Positions 61,594-64,000 of a DNA stretch of 64,000 bases are shown one piece after another. The translations under genes were made by a program, and so were the position numbers. The stretch is from Parvibaculum sp963696585 (GTDB taxonomy: Bacteria > Pseudomonadota > Alphaproteobacteria > Parvibaculales > Parvibaculaceae), in assembly GCA_963696585.1 (NCBI GenBank), contig CAVOKW010000010.1, positions 1 through 64,000 on the forward strand. Direction: 5' to 3'. The notes under the pieces were generated by a model. The model worked only from the letters and a program-made list of their open reading frames with translations. It made no database searches and had not been told where the DNA came from. The first letter of the stretch is position 1, and the number at the start of each line of letters is the position of its first letter.

Positions 61594-63053
61594 GCCTTCG
61601 CCTCTTGTTGTTGCTTGGTCTCGTGGTTTGCATGCCCTCAGCCATCGGCGCGGCATCGGCTGATCTGCGTAGCGATGGCGGCATGGTCAATTGGCCGCAA
61701 GCCGAGATGGCGCATGCCCTGGAAATCATCGTGCCTGAACGCATGGCGATGCTGAGAATCCCCGGTGTGGCCATCGCCATCGTCAAGGACGGGCGGCCGG
61801 TTTTTCTTGGACATTTCGGCATTGCGGATCGGCGGCATGATCAGGTGATCGAGGCAGGCAGCCAATTTGAAGCGGGCGCCTTGGGCAATGTTGTGACGAC
61901 TTATGCTGCGGCCACAATGATGCGCGACAAGCTATTGTTCCTTGATGCACCGCTGTCGCGCGATCTGAACGCGCGATGGATCAAAAATCAGAAAGAAGAT
62001 GCCGCCGTCACCCTGCGCCTGGTACTCGCCCATATGTCCGGGCTGGGTGACAACCCCGTCCATCCCTCGGGCCAGTTGAGGGCAGAGCCGGGCACGCGGT
62101 TTCTTCATTCTGGCGAGGGCTTTGTCTATTTGCAGCACGTCATGGAGAGTGTGTCCCATCGATCCTTTGAGGCATTGATGCAGGACAGGGTCTTCAGGCC
62201 TCTTGATATGACGCAATCGACCTTTCTTGACAGGCCGCAGGTGATTGTGCGGGGCCATGTGCCGCTAAGTATGCCGCTCATCGCATTTTATCTGCCGCTC
62301 TTTGCAGGTTTTCTTGTTGCCCTGGTTGTCACGATTGGCGTGTTGCGTTTTGTCTATGACACGCATCGACCGCAACTCATGCACATGATCTTTCCTGTCA
62401 TGGCGGCGATTTTGACGGCAATCGCCACCGTCTGGCTCAACATGGGCTTTGCCATGATGGTGCTGATCAGTCTGATCGCCATCACTTTTGGATTGCTGCT
62501 GGGTCTGTTCGCCTATGGCCTCACCTTGGTGCTGCCCTTCATTGGCCTTGGTGACGGGACGGATGGCGTTGTCTTGCGCGGCCAGCGTGAGGGATCGGCG
62601 CGCGCCCATGTGCTCGTGGCCTGCCTGAGCGTGCTGATCGCCCTGCCGCTGCTGCATGTGACACTGCCCGTCATGCGGCTCCCTTTTGGTCAAGTCAAGG
62701 CGCCCAATGCCGCATTGACCTTTCAGACCTCCGCCGAGGATATGAGCCGGTTCATGATCGAATTGCTTGAGGGCGATAAAATCGGCAAAGCAATGACAGG
62801 TCAGATTTTTTCCCAGCAAGTCCGCATCGGACCCGATAAGGGCAGGGCGCTGGGCCTTGGTCTGCAACGCAATCAAAACCGCATTACCTATTGGGAGCGT
62901 GGCTCGACGACGGGCTTTGAAAGTCTCATGGTGCTGGAACCGGCGCGTGACACGGGCCTTGTGGTATTGACCAATTCGAGTGAGGGCGCATCGCTGGCCC
63001 AGGAAATGGCCCGTCATATCCTGGGCATTGAAACAAGATGGGCGCTGCCGTGA
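61590..63053 (+). CDS. Serine beta-lactamase-like membrane protein with degenerate catalytic motifs
   Basis: 487 residues. Signal peptide (LLLLLGLVVCMPSAIGAASA), then the beta-lactamase/PBP-like fold: IPGVAIAIVKDGRPVFLGHF GIAD, LDAPLSRDL, LRLVLAHMSGLGDNP, VFRPLDMTQSTFLD. The SxxK site reads G-A97-L-G-N100, so both catalytic Ser and Lys are gone; YSN is H173-S-G175; the third box (W435-ERGSTTGF) lacks HxG. Between 228 and 362 are four membrane helices inserted into the fold. The scaffold is kept but the chemistry appears lost. Overlaps the AKR gene by ATGA, so it is co-translated. Confidence 0.85.
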   Translation: MSLRLLLLLGLVVCMPSAIGAASADLRSDGGMVNWPQAEMAHALEIIVPERMAMLRIPGVAIAIVKDGRPVFLGHFGIADRRHDQVIEAGSQFEAGALGNVVTTYAAATMMRDKLLFLDAPLSRDLNARWIKNQKEDAAVTLRLVLAHMSGLGDNPVHPSGQLRAEPGTRFLHSGEGFVYLQHVMESVSHRSFEALMQDRVFRPLDMTQSTFLDRPQVIVRGHVPLSMPLIAFYLPLFAGFLVALVVTIGVLRFVYDTHRPQLMHMIFPVMAAILTAIATVWLNMGFAMMVLISLIAITFGLLLGLFAYGLTLVLPFIGLGDGTDGVVLRGQREGSARAHVLVACLSVLIALPLLHVTLPVMRLPFGQVKAPNAALTFQTSAEDMSRFMIELLEGDKIGKAMTGQIFSQQVRIGPDKGRALGLGLQRNQNRITYWERGSTTGFESLMVLEPARDTGLVVLTNSSEGASLAQEMARHILGIETRWALP

Positions 63054-63370
63054 TGAATTTGTCTTGCGTCAATTTCGTCTGGGGAGCCAGCCGCCCTGAA
63101 AAAAATTCCGATGATCGCTGACTGGCGTTGTCGACAAGGCGTCTTCAACAAGTGGCGACATGAAAGCGGCCGATCCCTGTCCGAGATCAGCCGCGTTCCG
63201 GCCATGTCGATTGATGCGTGAAGCCAACATATTGGAATTATGGAATTTAGTATCGTAATTAGGGGACTCTCACGGATCTTGCACTTAAAATTGGCAAATT
63301 AGAGTCACTTTGTTGATCTTATTTTATAAAACGGGTATCCTAGGATCACTAAATTGATCTTGGATATCAC
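63054..63370. other. AT-rich stretch before the terminal ATPase gene
   Basis: No supported gene. Composition drops to AT-rich after about 63230. A palindrome ATCCTAGGAT lies at 63337-63346, 24 bp before the ATPase ATG, and could be an operator or just chance. Confidence 0.4.
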
Positions 63371-64000
63371 ATGCTCGAAATATCGGAAGCAGACATACAA
63401 GAGCGCATGCGGCTCGATAATCCATGGTGGGATGATCACAAGATTGCCACCGATTTTGGGGATATGCGACGTCGTGCCTATTTTCCGGCCTTTGCGGCGC
63501 TTGTTCAGGAAACCAAGGTTCAACGTGCTGTTGTGCTGATGGGGCCGCGTCGTGTTGGCAAGACGGTGATGATTTTTCATCTCGTGCAGAAGCTGCTGGA
63601 TGGCGGCGTTGATCCTTCGGACATCCTTTATCTTTCGCTGGATACGCCGCTCTATAACCGTATGCCGCTTGAAAAGCTGCTGGGGATATTTCTCAAGAAT
63701 TTTGCTAATAAAAGCGATGCACTCAAATATGTGATCTATGACGAAATCCAATATCTTCGGAACTGGGAAGTCCATCTGAAGTCATTAGTGGACACTTACC
63801 GGCGTATACGGTTTGTGGCATCAGGTTCAGCAGCAGCTGCTCTGCGCATGAAGAGCGAAGAGTCCGGTGCGGGACGATTTACCGACTTCATGCTCCCACC
63901 CTTGTCATTTTCCGAGTATCTGGATTTTCGGGGGCTCACGACCGGTCTCATTCAGGAAACCACGACGGTTGAGAATGGTGATCAGGCTGGTGGCAGATAT
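63371..64000 (+). CDS. AAA-type ATP-binding protein (DUF4143-like), 5' part
   Basis: 210 codons from ATG 63371, open to the window end. Walker A VVLMGPRRVGKTVMIFHLVQ, Walker B KYVIYDEIQYLRNWEVHLKS, sensor RIRFVASGSAAAALRMKSEE, then the AAA_14/DUF4143 linker (GRFTDFMLPPLSFSEYLDFR). These standalone ATPases are common on mobile or poorly conserved islands; their role is not clear. Base composition at the 5' side differs from the upstream chromosome. Confidence 0.85.
   Translation, partial: MLEISEADIQERMRLDNPWWDDHKIATDFGDMRRRAYFPAFAALVQETKVQRAVVLMGPRRVGKTVMIFHLVQKLLDGGVDPSDILYLSLDTPLYNRMPLEKLLGIFLKNFANKSDALKYVIYDEIQYLRNWEVHLKSLVDTYRRIRFVASGSAAAALRMKSEESGAGRFTDFMLPPLSFSEYLDFRGLTTGLIQETTTVENGDQAGGRY

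Noticed and set aside
63305..63775. Minus-strand 156-codon frame at the right edge
   Set aside because: Antisense to the ATPase gene, which shows Walker A and B motifs on the plus strand.

Overview
From about base 650 onward the window is a chromosomal segment of an alphaproteobacterium of moderately high GC content. The gene neighbourhoods point to the Hyphomicrobiales/Parvibaculales side of the class: dapC-ftsK-lolA beside amtB and glnK; the cnoX / LON-domain / Trm112 / DUF971 row; rsmB-rpe-heparinase-purH; htpX beside a DUF1674 gene; hemC-hemD-mitofilin-hemY; and tsaD facing hemC. No rRNA operon, phage or plasmid backbone is visible. The genus cannot be set from the sequence alone. The first ~649 bases do not belong with the rest: they carry an ACT-domain gene, a frameshifted gatC and the first 58 codons of gatA in the arrangement and style of Mycobacteriaceae, then stop abruptly inside gatA. 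A chimeric assembly is the simplest reading.

Layout. 740-900 (-): a compact non-coding RNA candidate with three hairpins, each with a C-run in its loop, ending in an intrinsic terminator. 1.0-8.4 kb (-): polyamine catabolism (puuD-type hydrolase, gamma-glutamylpolyamine synthetase, class III aminotransferase) split by a four-gene copper-resistance operon with its own CueR/HmrR-type promoter. 8.4-13.2 kb (-): lolA, ftsK, dapC. 13.7-15.8 kb (-): glnK and amtB, each behind its own copy of one sigma-54 promoter motif. 16.3-18.5 kb (+): PQQ alcohol dehydrogenase with a cytochrome c tail. 18.5-23.5 kb: amidase, ubiH-type hydroxylase and the cnoX row. 23.8 kb: tRNA-Gly, then a hipBA module bracketed by an imperfect 22-bp direct repeat. 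26.3-34.3 kb: YchJ-like protein, MFS transporter, purH, heparinase, rpe, rsmB. 34.4-34.9 kb: an AT-rich hicBA module. 35.1-37.9 kb: htpX, a DUF1674 gene, a complete IS630-family element and a small hypothetical gene. 37.9-43.2 kb: acs, CoA-transferase, creatininase-family gene, Rieske, EVE and YCII genes. 43.3-52.5 kb: gpsA, TetR regulator, a 33-residue membrane peptide, tsaD, then hemC-hemD-mitofilin-hemY-hydrolase. 52.6-58.8 kb: tRNA-Thr, MarR + PCu(A)C copper chaperone, DUF1329 and YCF48-like proteins, SDR, glutamine amidotransferase, tRNA-Ala. 59.0-63.1 kb: yggT, DUF167, folD, aldo/keto reductase and a catalytically degenerate serine-hydrolase-like membrane protein. 63.4-64.0 kb: the start of an AAA-type ATPase gene cut by the window end.

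How it works together. Nitrogen handling is prominent (amtB/glnK under sigma-54/NtrC-type sites, polyamine catabolism, an amidase). Copper appears twice (cop operon; MarR-PCuAC pair). The rest is mostly housekeeping: haem, purine, one-carbon and acetate metabolism, tRNA modification and division. Recently arrived pieces (cop cassette, hipBA, hicBA, IS630, TetR plus small peptide, terminal ATPase) sit at the seams of otherwise conserved neighbourhoods. The most novel item is the multi-hairpin RNA at 744-895, which resembles anti-Shine-Dalgarno sRNAs in design; next is the pseudo-serine-hydrolase at 61590-63053.
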